64,000 nucleotides of DNA from Tepidibacillus_B infernus (GCF_048898065.1 NZ_JBLWFI010000001.1:1364001-1428000), one strand, 5' to 3'. Positions 1 to 8,736 are shown, counted from the stretch's first letter. Numbers and translations are program-made. Notes: generated by a model from the letters alone, not told the origin.

Positions 1-1091
1 TACGTATTCTTCCCATCTTCCTTTGCCAAATACATAGCAATATCCGCACTACGTATAAGGGTTTCAATATCTTCACCGTCATACGGGTAAATGCTTATTC
101 CAATGCTAGGTGTGACAAATGTTACATGACCCATTAATAGAAATGGAGATTTAAACTCATTAAGCATTCGCTCAGCAATTTTTGTAACCTCATTTCTACC
201 GATATTCTCAAGCAAGACAACAAATTTATCACCACCATAATGAGAGACTAGATCATTTTGACGAATGCAATTCTTTAATCTTTCAGCAGCCTGTTGTAAT
301 AGCAAATCTCCAACATTGTGCCCTAAAGTATCATTGACTAACTTAAAGCGATCTAAATCAATGAACATCAATGCCGTAATCATTTTTTGCTGTTCTGAAC
401 GTTTGATGAAATATTGAAGGTATTTATTCAAGAGATAACGATTAGATAAACCTGTTAAGGCATCATAAAAGGCCAGTTGATTAATTTTTTTCTCTACCTT
501 TTTCTGCTCTGTCACATCATGAATGGTACCTATGAAAGCATTTTTATCATGGTAGACTGTTTTTGAAGCATGTAGCTCTATATAAATGATACTGCCGTCT
601 TTTTTTATCCCTCTTATATGTTCATGTATATGTTCAACATTCTGACTCATCTTCGCATATTTTGTAAGTAACTCTTTATCTTCAGGGATGATCAGATCCA
701 AAATATTGATTTGAGCAAGTTCTTGATTTGTATAACCAATAATTTCTTTAAAACGAGGATTTGCATAAATAATTCGTCCATTTTGATAAATATATATTCC
801 TACAAATGCACCCTCAACCAAACTCCGATATTTGGCCTCTGTTTCCATTAGTGTTTTCTCAATTATCTTACGTTCAGTAATGTCCCTGACAAGCTTTTTC
901 CTACTCTTCGTTAGCTCTTCAAGATATAATCTTGATTTGTCATATTGCACCCCAAACCATAGGGTGATAAAAGTAGTGATCGCAGCAATGAACAAGTCAT
1001 GACGATCAATATCCAATTCTACAACACTATGAAAAGCAACAACGATTAGACCTACAAAAACCGCTGTTATTCTACCTAGATACTTTTTCAA
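1..1091 (-). CDS. PAS-GGDEF signalling protein, partial at window edge
   Basis: The frame is open from a TTG start (1091; upstream G-run as ribosome site) to the window edge, so the C-terminus is missing. The order is two N-terminal membrane helices (about residues 7-20 and 32-48), a short coiled linker, a PAS domain (about 80-195) and a GGDEF domain (about 205 onward). GGDEF proteins make cyclic di-GMP, but here the signature reads HYGGDKF, with lysine replacing the glutamate of GG(D/E)EF. The inhibitory-site motif RxxD is kept (RQND, five residues before GGDKF). Such domains are usually thought to be inactive cyclases that may bind c-di-GMP or GTP. An EAL domain could follow outside the window. 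The TTG start is inferred; upstream ATGs at 1107 and 1110 would overlap the G-run. Confidence 0.85.
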   Translation of the reverse strand, partial: MKKYLGRITAVFVGLIVVAFHSVVELDIDRHDLFIAAITTFITLWFGVQYDKSRLYLEELTKSRKKLVRDITERKIIEKTLMETEAKYRSLVEGAFVGIYIYQNGRIIYANPRFKEIIGYTNQELAQINILDLIIPEDKELLTKYAKMSQNVEHIHEHIRGIKKDGSIIYIELHASKTVYHDKNAFIGTIHDVTEQKKVEKKINQLAFYDALTGLSNRYLLNKYLQYFIKRSEQQKMITALMFIDLDRFKLVNDTLGHNVGDLLLQQAAERLKNCIRQNDLVSHYGGDKFVVLLENIGRNEVTKIAERMLNEFKSPFLLMGHVTFVTPSIGISIYPYDGEDIETLIRSADIAMYLAKEDGKNT

Positions 1092-1238
1092 TTTTAATCC
1101 CCCCCATCATTCGGCTTCTTTCACAAACATTACTATTTTACCATAGCGTTCTCTGAAATTGTAGACTCTTGTCCGTGGACAACTTCCTTAATAAAAAATC
1201 ATAATGGTTCAAGAATCCCAAAAAAAGGAGAAACCAGC

Positions 1239-1475
1239 TTGGACGTTCAAATTATCTTTGGTAAAGTTTTAAAAAACTTAAGGGTTAACCGTAAGATCTC
1301 CCAAGAAGAGTTGGCTTTTCGCTCAAAGCTTGATCGTACTTATATTAGTTTATTAGAAAGAGGAAAACGCAAACCTAGCTTGAACACGATTTATGCCCTT
1401 TCAAAGGCATTAAGTATAAAGCCTTCTGAATTAATTAGAGAAGTTGAAAATGAGTATCAATTAGACGATGAATAG
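1239..1475 (+). CDS. XRE-family helix-turn-helix regulator
   Basis: This 78-residue protein is essentially one HTH_3/XRE DNA-binding domain. Residues 8-62 contain the family pattern LRxxRxxSQEELA...DRTYISLLERGKRKPS. This is close to the stand-alone regulators seen in SinR-like and restriction-modification controller proteins. The start is TTG, eight bases after a good AAAGGAG site. It is transcribed away from the GGDEF gene and ends at a hairpin terminator. Its target is unknown; no partner toxin or restriction gene is adjacent. The next gene, on the opposite strand, is a ComK-like protein. Confidence 0.85.
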   Translation: MDVQIIFGKVLKNLRVNRKISQEELAFRSKLDRTYISLLERGKRKPSLNTIYALSKALSIKPSELIREVENEYQLDDE

Positions 1476-1488
1476 CCTCCATAGAGTC

Positions 1489-1519
1489 AAGGTCACTCAC
1501 GAACAGAGTGACCTTTATC
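1489..1519 (+). terminator. Hairpin terminator after the XRE gene
   Basis: A perfect 10-bp stem (AAGGTCACTC / GAGTGACCTT) with a 7-base loop is followed by TTAT. The U-tract is short. It lies between the convergent XRE and ComK-like genes. Confidence 0.6.
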
Positions 1520-1542
1520 AATTGATGATAAAAAAATGAGCT

Positions 1543-2070
1543 TTATATCCCTAGATAAGGGATTTGTTCTTCTTTTGCCGTGAAAGAGTCCCCTTTGTGA
1601 TGCAAAAACTGATAGCGATGTTGAACTAAGGCCACATGGCGAAGTTGCTGTTTACAGTAATTCTCTCCGTGAGCACAATAAAGCGTATGGTTTCCCTTCA
1701 ATGACAATTTTGTTACAGCTCTATTTTCACTATTGATTCCGATAATCGCCTGGGCGATTACCCATCCCATTGTAAATTCATCTTCTGGTTTACTCGCAAC
1801 TTTAAATGGTGTTAAAATCCAGTCCTCAATCAATGGAAGAGGAATCATCTGACTCTTTCCTATAGCTTGTCCATACTGTTTCCGCAAGGCTACGATATCA
1901 TATCCAAAGAACTGAACAATTCCATGTAGAAATGAGTGTGCGGATGTTGGTAATTCTTCTGAGGTTCCGTCTACGTATAGTACCTTTAAATACAAGCCTT
2001 CTCCTGCTACTGCTGTAGCAAAAAAGGCACATCCCTTCGATAAAAACGGATAAAATTGTATTCTTTTCAC
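1543..2070 (-). CDS. ComK-like competence transcription factor
   Basis: The product is about 175 residues. The longer frame begins at 2124, but a G-rich ribosome site (GGTAGGGG) sits five bases before a GTG at 2070, which I prefer. The segments FFGYDIVALRKQYGQ, a proline-rich stretch with MIPLPL, GWVIAQAI and KQQLRHVALVQHRY follow the layout of the ComK family. In that family a CRFFG...R region leads to FPT, WI and NQ..RT..L blocks. ComK activates DNA-uptake genes in Bacillus. The match is by pattern and is distant, so it may be a ComK-like regulator with another role. No com structural genes are present. Confidence 0.5.
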   Translation of the reverse strand: MKRIQFYPFLSKGCAFFATAVAGEGLYLKVLYVDGTSEELPTSAHSFLHGIVQFFGYDIVALRKQYGQAIGKSQMIPLPLIEDWILTPFKVASKPEDEFTMGWVIAQAIIGINSENRAVTKLSLKGNHTLYCAHGENYCKQQLRHVALVQHRYQFLHHKGDSFTAKEEQIPYLGI

Positions 2071-2127
2071 AGAATCCCCTACCCCCTTTGTTATCATTAT
2101 ATACAAACATATGTTCCTATTCAAGTA

Positions 2128-2157
2128 TAAAAAAAAACCCTGATTTTGGCAAATCAG
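2128..2157 (-). terminator. Rho-independent terminator overlapping a stop codon
   Basis: On the minus strand a 7-bp stem (CTGATTT / AAATCAG) with a 4-base loop is followed by GG and a run of at least eight U. The stem overlaps the last codons of the gene ending at 2154. Confidence 0.75.
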
Positions 2158-2435
2158 AGTGCTAATCGTTTTTTTGCTTCATCTAGATCCATATCCAATT
2201 TTATAATCATATATAATGGACTAACTGGAGAGATAATCTGTTTTAGGGATTGAAATAAAATAGGTCTTTCATTTCTTAAAATGGTGACAACCTCTACAGT
2301 AGGGGGAATCGTATTTTTGACTCTTAAAAGAGTATTTAAAAAATCAATCACTTTATATACGTCTTTCCTATGATCAGTAATTTCTTCTAAAAAAGAATTG
2401 AATTCTTTAATAATGGTTTGGTCATATTCGCTCAT
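2154..2435 (-). CDS. Hypothetical protein, 93 aa
   Basis: I do not recognise this protein. It is a small, mostly helical, soluble protein without signal peptide or membrane segment, with acidic N- and C-terminal stretches and a PPTVEVV segment in the middle. A strong ribosome site (AAAAGGAG, seven bases) precedes the ATG, and a clear terminator overlaps its stop, so it is probably expressed as a monocistronic unit. It lies between the ComK-like gene and gluP on the same strand. Confidence 0.7.
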   Translation of the reverse strand: MSEYDQTIIKEFNSFLEEITDHRKDVYKVIDFLNTLLRVKNTIPPTVEVVTILRNERPILFQSLKQIISPVSPLYMIIKLDMDLDEAKKRLAL

Positions 2436-2509
2436 CTTATTGTCTCCTTTTCACGATGTTTATTTTTATTTTACATCATAAAGAAAGGGAAACATATGAA
2501 CCATTTGTC

Positions 2510-4081
2510 CTATTGTATTTCTTTTAATAGTTGTTTTGCCTCATTAAAATCTGGATTGATTTCTAATGCTTTTTGTAAATGCTGGATTGCTTCCTGCTCG
2601 TTTTTCTCAAAGATAGAAATCAGGGCAAGATAATAATGAGCTTGATACAATTTTGGTTGTAACTCCAGACTTTTTTGATAATACGCTGCAGCCTGTTCCA
2701 ATTGTCCTTCTTTCAGTAAAGTGCTAGCAAAATAATAATGTGCATAAGGGTTATCTGGGTAAGATTTAACCAATTGGTTAAATAGGGTGTGTGCTTCATT
2801 TAGGTTATTATTTTGTAACGCTTTTTCCCCCTTTAATAGAAGAGCTTCGCTTCCTTTCACTTCCCTCCCATTAATTCCCCACCAAGTACTAACTGAAACG
2901 ATAAGTAAGATCATGGTTGCAGTTAAAGTAACCAACCATTTATTATGCTTCTGATTTGGTAGATGGACGATCGCTGCTATCAAGAAACCACCAATGAGTC
3001 CCCCAAGATGGGCATAATTGTCGATGTTTGGAACCACCATTCCAAAAACGAGGTTGACCATGATTACACTAATAATATCCTTTCCCATGGTTCTAAAAAA
3101 CAAATCCGGATTCACATAGCCAAAATATAATAATGCGCCAAAAAGGCCAAAAATTGCACCTGATGCCCCTGCTCCAATGTTATTTGGAGCAAATAAAAAG
3201 CTGCTAATATTCCCAATGATCCCAGCGAACAAATAAATGAGAAGAAAACGAGTTGATCCGTAAATTCTCTCTGTCATCTGTCCAAGATAATGCAAGGCCA
3301 CATTATTTAATGCAAAATGGAGAAATCCAATATGTAAAAAAATCGGGGTAAAGAGTCGCCAATACTCTCCTTGGGTGATGAGAAAGGATTCCTTTGCACC
3401 AAAATCAAGAAGTACTTCTGTATCGGTGCTTCCACCCTTTAGGGTCATTAATAAGAAAAAAACTGCATTAATTGCAATAAGGAAATAAGTTAGGATTGGT
3501 TTCCCAAATTGAAATACTTGTTTATATTCCTCTTCTTTGCGTTTTTGTATCTCTTTCATTTCCTCTATTAACTGTTCAGGTTCTATCGATATGGGATTTG
3601 AAAAAGAATCGACAAAAGGTTCTTTTGTTATTTTTAAGTATTCAAAAGCGCCTTCGGGAATACCTAGTTGTTGGTTCTCTAGATCAACATAACCAAAAAA
3701 TAAATCTAAATGGTTTCCTAATGTTTTAGAGGATTGAGCAATCATTTGTTGAATTTCATAAGAAGGTATAGCTTGAAAAAGATAAATATTGAAAAAATCC
3801 ATTCTATTAGCCGATACTTGTCGGGAGACTTGATCTGCTTTTATTACAGCTTGTTCCATCTCTTGCTGCAAATGATTAGGCCAAATAAAGTCAATGGAAA
3901 TCAAACGGAGATAAAGGTATCTTCGTCCAACATTTTTTATAAAATGTAGGGTTGGAAAATGATCATTTATACCCAATTGGTCTTCTATATGAAATAGGGA
4001 AAAATCTTGTTCTCTTATTAAATTAGCAGCGACAGACCACATATAATCTTTTGAAGAGATCAAAAGCGAAACACCCACCAT
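2510..4081 (-). CDS. gluP: Rhomboid intramembrane serine protease with TPR tail (GluP type)
   Basis: The 523-residue length and architecture match B. subtilis GluP (YqgP). There is a long soluble N-terminal domain (1-190), a rhomboid membrane core (about 195-390) and C-terminal TPR repeats (about 410-523). The catalytic serine lies in GAGASG (S307) and the catalytic histidine in NYAHLGG (H358); the HxxxN region HFALNN is also present. Rhomboids cleave transmembrane substrates within the bilayer. The family member in B. subtilis has been linked to membrane-protein quality control. The first ATG has no obvious ribosome site, and a TTG at codon 7 behind GGTGGGTG is an alternative start. It is divergent from the DUF3907 gene. 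Confidence 0.9.
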   Translation of the reverse strand: MVGVSLLISSKDYMWSVAANLIREQDFSLFHIEDQLGINDHFPTLHFIKNVGRRYLYLRLISIDFIWPNHLQQEMEQAVIKADQVSRQVSANRMDFFNIYLFQAIPSYEIQQMIAQSSKTLGNHLDLFFGYVDLENQQLGIPEGAFEYLKITKEPFVDSFSNPISIEPEQLIEEMKEIQKRKEEEYKQVFQFGKPILTYFLIAINAVFFLLMTLKGGSTDTEVLLDFGAKESFLITQGEYWRLFTPIFLHIGFLHFALNNVALHYLGQMTERIYGSTRFLLIYLFAGIIGNISSFLFAPNNIGAGASGAIFGLFGALLYFGYVNPDLFFRTMGKDIISVIMVNLVFGMVVPNIDNYAHLGGLIGGFLIAAIVHLPNQKHNKWLVTLTATMILLIVSVSTWWGINGREVKGSEALLLKGEKALQNNNLNEAHTLFNQLVKSYPDNPYAHYYFASTLLKEGQLEQAAAYYQKSLELQPKLYQAHYYLALISIFEKNEQEAIQHLQKALEINPDFNEAKQLLKEIQ

Positions 4082-4169
4082 TCTTAGAATACTTATCTAT
4101 TTTATCAAATTTTCATACCAAAGGAAATGATTGGGTGTTACAATAAAAAGAAAAGTGGAGGAATCGGAA

Positions 4170-4670
4170 ATGCCTGAATCTCAAATTAAACAGCTTATAC
4201 TTTTATCACAAAATTTATTAAAAGAAATCAATGAATCGCTTGAACATTTTTTGAATTTCCATGCTATAAACAATTTAGTCTACAATGAGGGGCAAATAGT
4301 GAAGACATGTGAATTATTATCTGATTTACGCCATTTATTAGTCAACTGTGAAAATACTTATCAAAAACTAGGGGTTGTTGCTAGAAGCCATCATTTTAAT
4401 AAGGATTTTGCAGAACAAATTCTTTATGAAACAGTCTATCTTTGTGTACATAAATTCTATTACCCTGCACACGAAGTCTATGAAGAGGATGGTAGACATT
4501 CCTACACCGGAAAAGATGCGATCAAATTTTCTTATACCCCACACCCAGATATAAAAAAAATCATTCTTGCATTATCCAAAACCTTTGAAGTCTTACGTGA
4601 AGAATTAAGCTATTATGAAACAGATTATGTAACCAAAAAAAGACTGCAACAAGGAGAACAATTTGATTAG
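4170..4670 (+). CDS. DUF3907 family protein (YpuI-like)
   Basis: This 166-residue protein resembles the YpuI/DUF3907 family of Bacilli, whose function is unknown. An in-frame ATG exists at 4131, but a good GTGGAGG site sits just before the ATG at 4170, so I use the shorter form. The protein is helical and soluble, with a conserved-looking central block containing SHHFN, YYPAHEVYEEDGRHSYTG and AIKFSYTPHPD. It is divergent from gluP and ends at a bidirectional hairpin shared with the TPM-domain gene. Confidence 0.75.
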   Translation: MPESQIKQLILLSQNLLKEINESLEHFLNFHAINNLVYNEGQIVKTCELLSDLRHLLVNCENTYQKLGVVARSHHFNKDFAEQILYETVYLCVHKFYYPAHEVYEEDGRHSYTGKDAIKFSYTPHPDIKKIILALSKTFEVLREELSYYETDYVTKKRLQQGEQFD

Positions 4671-4680
4671 AGCAGAAATA

Positions 4681-4722
4681 AAACAACCCTTACTTTAAAT
4701 AGTGAAGGGTTGTTATTTTTTG
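4681..4722. terminator. Bidirectional terminator between convergent genes
   Basis: A 10-bp stem (AACAACCCTT / AAGGGTTGTT) with a partly paired ACT/AGT interior has T-rich sequence on the plus-strand side and A-rich sequence on the other. It can serve the DUF3907 gene and the TPM gene. Confidence 0.7.
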
Positions 4723-5351
4723 CGTTTTAAGCGCTTTACGATCCAAAAAATGACAATCAAAATGAACAAACCAACAATCCATACGATTTGGTTCATATTG
4801 TTTGTAGAAGAGTGGTCTTCTTCTGCTATTAGCTTTTTTGGTGCCTCCGGGATTTTGGGTGAATCCTTTTTTTCTACAAGATATTTAGAAAAATCTTGAC
4901 TAATTCCTTTTGTTAGATTGATCAACGCGAGAGGAACAGACCCAGCTTTCACATTAGGAACGAAATACTGTTCAATTTCAGTTTTAAAAAAAACATCATC
5001 TAATCCCTTTTTTTGTAGCGCCTCGCCAGTAACAGCAAAGATTTCCTTCTGATCGGTAAATATCAGAATCATAATCGTATCCTGCGAAAAATTTCTCCGT
5101 TGGAACATTGTTTTGGCCTCAAGATCGATTCCTTCCTTACCACTTGGAAGAACGATAATCTTGTAGATTTCAGGCAATTTTTTAACTTCGTTTTCAATTC
5201 TTTCCTTATCTGCTTCAGAAAAGTATTGATACGGATCGTCTACCACAAATTCCTTTTCTTCTGCTTTTGCTATGATTATCCATCCCTGATTCGATAGGAT
5301 TAGGACAAGGAATAGTAAAGCCCATATTTTAATAAAACGGCTATACATCAT
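4713..5351 (-). CDS. TPM-domain secreted, membrane-anchored protein
   Basis: The 212-residue product has an N-terminal signal/anchor (about 8-30) and an extracellular TPM-type domain (about 35-150). A low-complexity linker with PKIPEAPKK and a C-terminal membrane helix (about 188-205) ending in KRLKRKK follow. This signal-TPM-TM layout matches the YgcG family. TPM domains are linked in some proteins to phosphatase or chaperone roles, but the function in Firmicutes is unclear. It is a single gene. Confidence 0.75.
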   Translation of the reverse strand: MMYSRFIKIWALLFLVLILSNQGWIIIAKAEEKEFVVDDPYQYFSEADKERIENEVKKLPEIYKIIVLPSGKEGIDLEAKTMFQRRNFSQDTIMILIFTDQKEIFAVTGEALQKKGLDDVFFKTEIEQYFVPNVKAGSVPLALINLTKGISQDFSKYLVEKKDSPKIPEAPKKLIAEEDHSSTNNMNQIVWIVGLFILIVIFWIVKRLKRKK

Positions 5352-5476
5352 TGTTCAATCCTTTCCTTCTTTTCCAACATCTCATATTTCGACAAATCTA
5401 TTATACCATAGAAAAAAGAAAAAGAAGGTTAAAACAATGAAAAAAGATTGAATAAGTTAATTTTAGAAAGCTTTGG

Positions 5477-7090
5477 TTATTCTTGAGTTAAAAAATCATG
5501 ATTTGTTTTTTCTTTCTTTATTTCTCTTTTATTCTCACGAGTTGATTTTCTTAATGGTATTTCTTTCAAAAAAAATACAAGAACTAAGTTGATAAACATA
5601 ATTAAAAATCCATAGAAGAAGACAGATTCAATTGCATGAGAAAGAGCAACTCGAACGGCTTCTACAATTTGGTTAAAAATGTTTAAAGCTTCAGGTGGGA
5701 TCATAGCCTTAATCTTTTCTATTCCCTCGGGATCAAATAATACTTGAGGATTAGTTAATTGATTTAAACCTGATTTGGCAAATAACTCTTTTGCCTTTGA
5801 AGGAATAAGTTTAGCAAGATCTTCATTCATTTTATGGGACATAATCGTTCCCATGATCGCGACGCCAACCGTTCCACCAATCTGTCTAAATAACTGAACA
5901 GAGGATGTGGCCACACCAAGAAATTGTGGTGAAACCGCATTTTGCACCGTTAGCACAAACAAAGGCATGATAATTCCCAATCCTGCTCCTAAAATAACCA
6001 TATTGATAACAGCCGTTATATTTGTTGTGTTGATATCCATACGAGACAATAAGTACATGGAAATAACAACCACAGTCGCTCCAAAAATGGCCAACTTTTT
6101 ATATTTCCCAGTTTTTGAAGTGATTTGACCACTCAGTGTACTAGCAATCACCATGCTAATCGTCATTGGCATAAGAACTAATCCTGATTGAGTAGCTGAA
6201 GAACCGATTACACCCTGTATAAATAAAGGAATAAACATGATCGAGCCAAATAATCCAATACCTGTTAAGAAACCAATAGTATTAGCAACGGTGAAAATAC
6301 TGTTTTTAAACAAATGTAGTGGCAAAATTGGATCAGCTACCTTACTTTCCATCAAAATGAATAAGAATAGGCCAACCGCAGCGATAATAAATAAAGTAAT
6401 AATTTGTGTTGAACCCCAAGCATACTTATTACCTGCCCATGAAAAACCAAGCAACAAAGGAACTAAGGTAACCACTAAGAACATGGCTCCAAAGTAATCT
6501 ACTTTCGCTTTTTCTACACGAGCTTCATGTTTAGGAAACAAAATATAAATCAAGATCAATGCAAGAATTCCAGTTGGTAGGTTCACCCAGAAAATCCAGT
6601 TCCAAGAGTAATGATCAACGATAAATCCTCCTAATGTCGGACCAATAATACTAGATAATCCAAAAACAGCACCCATCAAACCTTGCCATTTTCCTCTTTC
6701 TGCTGGAGAAAATAAATCCGCAACAGTGGTCATGGATGAGGACATAATCGTACCGCCACCCAAACCTTGAATTCCCCTATAAATAATTAATTGGGTCATT
6801 GAAGTTGCCGTCCCTGATAAAAATGCTCCGATCATAAAGACACTAATTCCAGAAATTAAAAACCATTTACGGCCATAAATATCAGATAGTTTTCCCACAA
6901 GAATGACAGTGATGCTTGTTGCTAACATGTAAATTGTAAAAATCCAAGTATAATAATCCATACCACCTAAATCAGCTACAATTTTTGGAAGAGCTGTATC
7001 TACGATGGTCTGACTTAAAGAAGCAAAAAACATGGCCATCATGATGGTTAACATGACGGTAATTTTCTTTTTATTTTCTAAATGTTCCAT
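5477..7090 (-). CDS. MFS multidrug exporter, DHA2 (14-TM) family
   Basis: The 537-residue, very hydrophobic protein has the 14-helix layout of the EmrB/QacA drug:proton antiporters. The N-terminal helix carries SQTIVDTALPKIVADLGG, the loop 2-3 motif reads GKLSDIYGRK, and the antiporter motif is in GLSSIIGPTLGGFIVD. It is expected to export drugs or other amphipathic compounds across the cytoplasmic membrane. A GGAGGAG site precedes the ATG. It lies 14 bases downstream of a MarR-type gene, so it is probably the regulated partner in a two-gene operon. The substrate cannot be read from sequence. Confidence 0.9.
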   Translation of the reverse strand: MEHLENKKKITVMLTIMMAMFFASLSQTIVDTALPKIVADLGGMDYYTWIFTIYMLATSITVILVGKLSDIYGRKWFLISGISVFMIGAFLSGTATSMTQLIIYRGIQGLGGGTIMSSSMTTVADLFSPAERGKWQGLMGAVFGLSSIIGPTLGGFIVDHYSWNWIFWVNLPTGILALILIYILFPKHEARVEKAKVDYFGAMFLVVTLVPLLLGFSWAGNKYAWGSTQIITLFIIAAVGLFLFILMESKVADPILPLHLFKNSIFTVANTIGFLTGIGLFGSIMFIPLFIQGVIGSSATQSGLVLMPMTISMVIASTLSGQITSKTGKYKKLAIFGATVVVISMYLLSRMDINTTNITAVINMVILGAGLGIIMPLFVLTVQNAVSPQFLGVATSSVQLFRQIGGTVGVAIMGTIMSHKMNEDLAKLIPSKAKELFAKSGLNQLTNPQVLFDPEGIEKIKAMIPPEALNIFNQIVEAVRVALSHAIESVFFYGFLIMFINLVLVFFLKEIPLRKSTRENKREIKKEKTNHDFLTQE

Positions 7091-7104
7091 TTGATCTCCT
7101 CCAT

Positions 7105-7539
7105 CTATGATGTTTTCATATTATCCCTTATTTTTTTATAAATACGTATTAAATGTTGAAGATCTTCTACGGGAAGACCTTCCATATATTTCTCCATCAT
7201 CTGATGACGATATTGGCGAAACTCTTGAAGAAGCTCTGTACCTTTTTCTGTTATGTGCAAATAAACAACACGTCTATCCTCGTCACAACGATCTCTTTCA
7301 GCCAGTTCTTGGCGGATTAATTTATCTGAAAGTGCAGTTACAGCTGGTACACTTACACCCATTTTTTCTGCAACTTCGGTTATTTTTAAAGGTCCTTGAT
7401 CATTTAGCATTTTTAAAACCCAAAATTGACTCCAAGAGATTCCTGACTTGAGAAATTTATTTTTCTCAATGCCAATCATTTGCGTAATCTCGTAAAAAAT
7501 ACTGGTAAACTCTTTTATTAATGTTTTTTTATCCAACAC
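7105..7539 (-). CDS. MarR-family transcriptional repressor
   Basis: This 144-residue protein has the winged-helix MarR fold. The recognition region is TEVAEKMGVSVPAVTALSDKL and the wing is RDRCDEDRRVVYLHITEKG. The start is GTG with an AGGAGG site six bases away. It probably represses its own operon with the downstream MFS exporter and is released by a ligand. A palindromic operator lies between its promoter and its start codon. Confidence 0.92.
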   Translation of the reverse strand: MLDKKTLIKEFTSIFYEITQMIGIEKNKFLKSGISWSQFWVLKMLNDQGPLKITEVAEKMGVSVPAVTALSDKLIRQELAERDRCDEDRRVVYLHITEKGTELLQEFRQYRHQMMEKYMEGLPVEDLQHLIRIYKKIRDNMKTS

Positions 7540-7555
7540 TTAATCCTCCTAATAT

Positions 7556-7568
7556 TTAAGTGACTTAA
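7556..7568. promoter_or_regulatory. Candidate MarR operator
   Basis: A 13-bp odd palindrome, TTAAGTGACTTAA, lies just downstream of the marR -10 box, where bound repressor would block transcription. Flanking bases extend the symmetry partly (AGTTAAGT on one side, TTTAAGT on the other). Confidence 0.65.
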
Positions 7569-7570
7569 CT

Positions 7571-7599
7571 ATTTTAATCAAAATCATAAATTAATGCAA
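7571..7599 (-). promoter_or_regulatory. Sigma-A promoter of the marR-exporter operon
   Basis: On the minus strand TTGCAT (plus 7594-7599) and TAAAAT (7571-7576) are separated by exactly 17 bases. The palindromic operator follows directly. Confidence 0.65.
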
Positions 7600-7622
7600 C
7601 ACCCAAATTAGCCCACAAAAAT

Positions 7623-7655
7623 AAGGAACGGAAGCTTATTTCACTTCAGTTCCTT
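7623..7655 (-). terminator. Terminator after the TVP38 gene
   Basis: An interrupted 11-bp stem (AAGGAAC-GAAG with CTTC-GTTCCTT, one internal mismatch) is followed on the minus strand by ATTTTTG. It separates the TVP38 gene from the marR promoter. Confidence 0.55.
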
Positions 7656-7675
7656 TTATCTTAAAGTTATGAAAG

Positions 7676-8335
7676 TCATTTACCTTTTAGGGTTAATCTT
7701 TTATTCAATAGATAACCAATCCATACAAGCAAAGTGAAAATAATCACGACAATCATGAGTCGCTTAGGATGTTGCTTAAAGTAAACCATATCATGCCCCA
7801 TCAGGGTTTCAAGGAATACAATCGGTAATTTGCCAACCACCGTAGACCAGAAAAATTGACGAAAAGATAAGGGAGAAATACCACCAATAAAATTTACAGC
7901 ACTTGAGGGAATCACAGGGATGACTCTTGCTAACAGGAAAATAAAAAAGCCATTTTTCTTAATATGTAAATTTAGCTTATCCAGAAGCTTATACTTTGAT
8001 GCCTGCTTCATTGCATAATCTTGTGCTAAATATCTTGCAAATAAAAAAGAGACGATTGCGCCGATCACTGCAGCCATCCAACTAATCCAATAGCCATGCC
8101 ACAAACCAAAAACTAGTGCATTTGCCCCTGCTAAAAGAACAAATGGGATAAAAGGAAAAAAGGTTTGAATAATTACAATGATAATGCTAATCAGAATGGC
8201 TAACCAACCATACGATTTCAAATGCTTAACCAGTGCATTCAAGTTCCCATGTCTTAAAATCGTACCCATTTCCGTACCAAAAAGCAGATATCCTAAAACA
8301 AATATTACAATCCCAATGATCACCCATTTTTTCAC
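7676..8335 (-). CDS. TVP38/TMEM64 (DedA-like) membrane protein
   Basis: The 219-residue integral membrane protein has about five to six hydrophobic segments. The family signature is visible as FARYLA, then RVIPVIPSSAVNFIGGISPL and GKLPIVFLETLMG. TVP38/TMEM64 (SNARE-associated, VTT domain) proteins are related to DedA proteins, some of which move lipids between membrane leaflets; the role here is not known. The start is GTG. It is a single gene divergent from a spore-protein gene. Confidence 0.85.
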   Translation of the reverse strand: MKKWVIIGIVIFVLGYLLFGTEMGTILRHGNLNALVKHLKSYGWLAILISIIIVIIQTFFPFIPFVLLAGANALVFGLWHGYWISWMAAVIGAIVSFLFARYLAQDYAMKQASKYKLLDKLNLHIKKNGFFIFLLARVIPVIPSSAVNFIGGISPLSFRQFFWSTVVGKLPIVFLETLMGHDMVYFKQHPKRLMIVVIIFTLLVWIGYLLNKRLTLKGK

Positions 8336-8503
8336 AAGATGACTGCCCCCACTATTAAATTCTTATTCCTTTTTTATTGTAACATAATCAACTTTGTTGT
8401 GATTAGCTTTATTCAAATATAACTTTTGCTATTAATCAGATATACATTCTTTAACAGGTATGATTCGTTAAACTAAACCAAAAATAATATTGGGGGTGAT
8501 ATT

Positions 8504-8710
8504 TTGAGCAGAAGAAACCGCTTAATCAATCCGAAGGCTGAACAAGCGATGGATCATTTAAAATATGAAGTCGCTAAGGACTTAGGTCTAGATGATGACA
8601 TCAGAGATCGTGGCTTTGGAGAAATGACAACAAGAGAAGTTGGCAAAATAGGCGGGAATATGGTTAAAAAGATGATTACTATTGCCGAAGAGCAAATGGC
8701 TAATCGATAG
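8504..8710 (+). CDS. Alpha/beta-type small acid-soluble spore protein
   Basis: The 68-residue protein has the SASP signature. The LKYEVAKDLG block (where GPR protease cleaves in the family) is followed by GEMTTREVGKIGGNMVKKMI, matching the conserved TSREVGxxGGxMVKxMI segment. These proteins coat DNA in the dormant spore and protect it from UV and heat. The start is TTG behind a GGGGGTG site. Expression in the forespore under sigma-G is expected from the family. I could not assign a convincing sigma-G promoter. Its presence shows that the host forms endospores. Confidence 0.93.
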   Translation: MSRRNRLINPKAEQAMDHLKYEVAKDLGLDDDIRDRGFGEMTTREVGKIGGNMVKKMITIAEEQMANR

Positions 8711-8736
8711 TGCTCAAAACAGACAGCCTTCCATAT

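Noticed and set aside
8400..8503. Sigma-G promoter for the SASP gene
   Set aside because: I could not find a -10 like CATACTA with a suitable -35; expected from the family but not visible enough to place.
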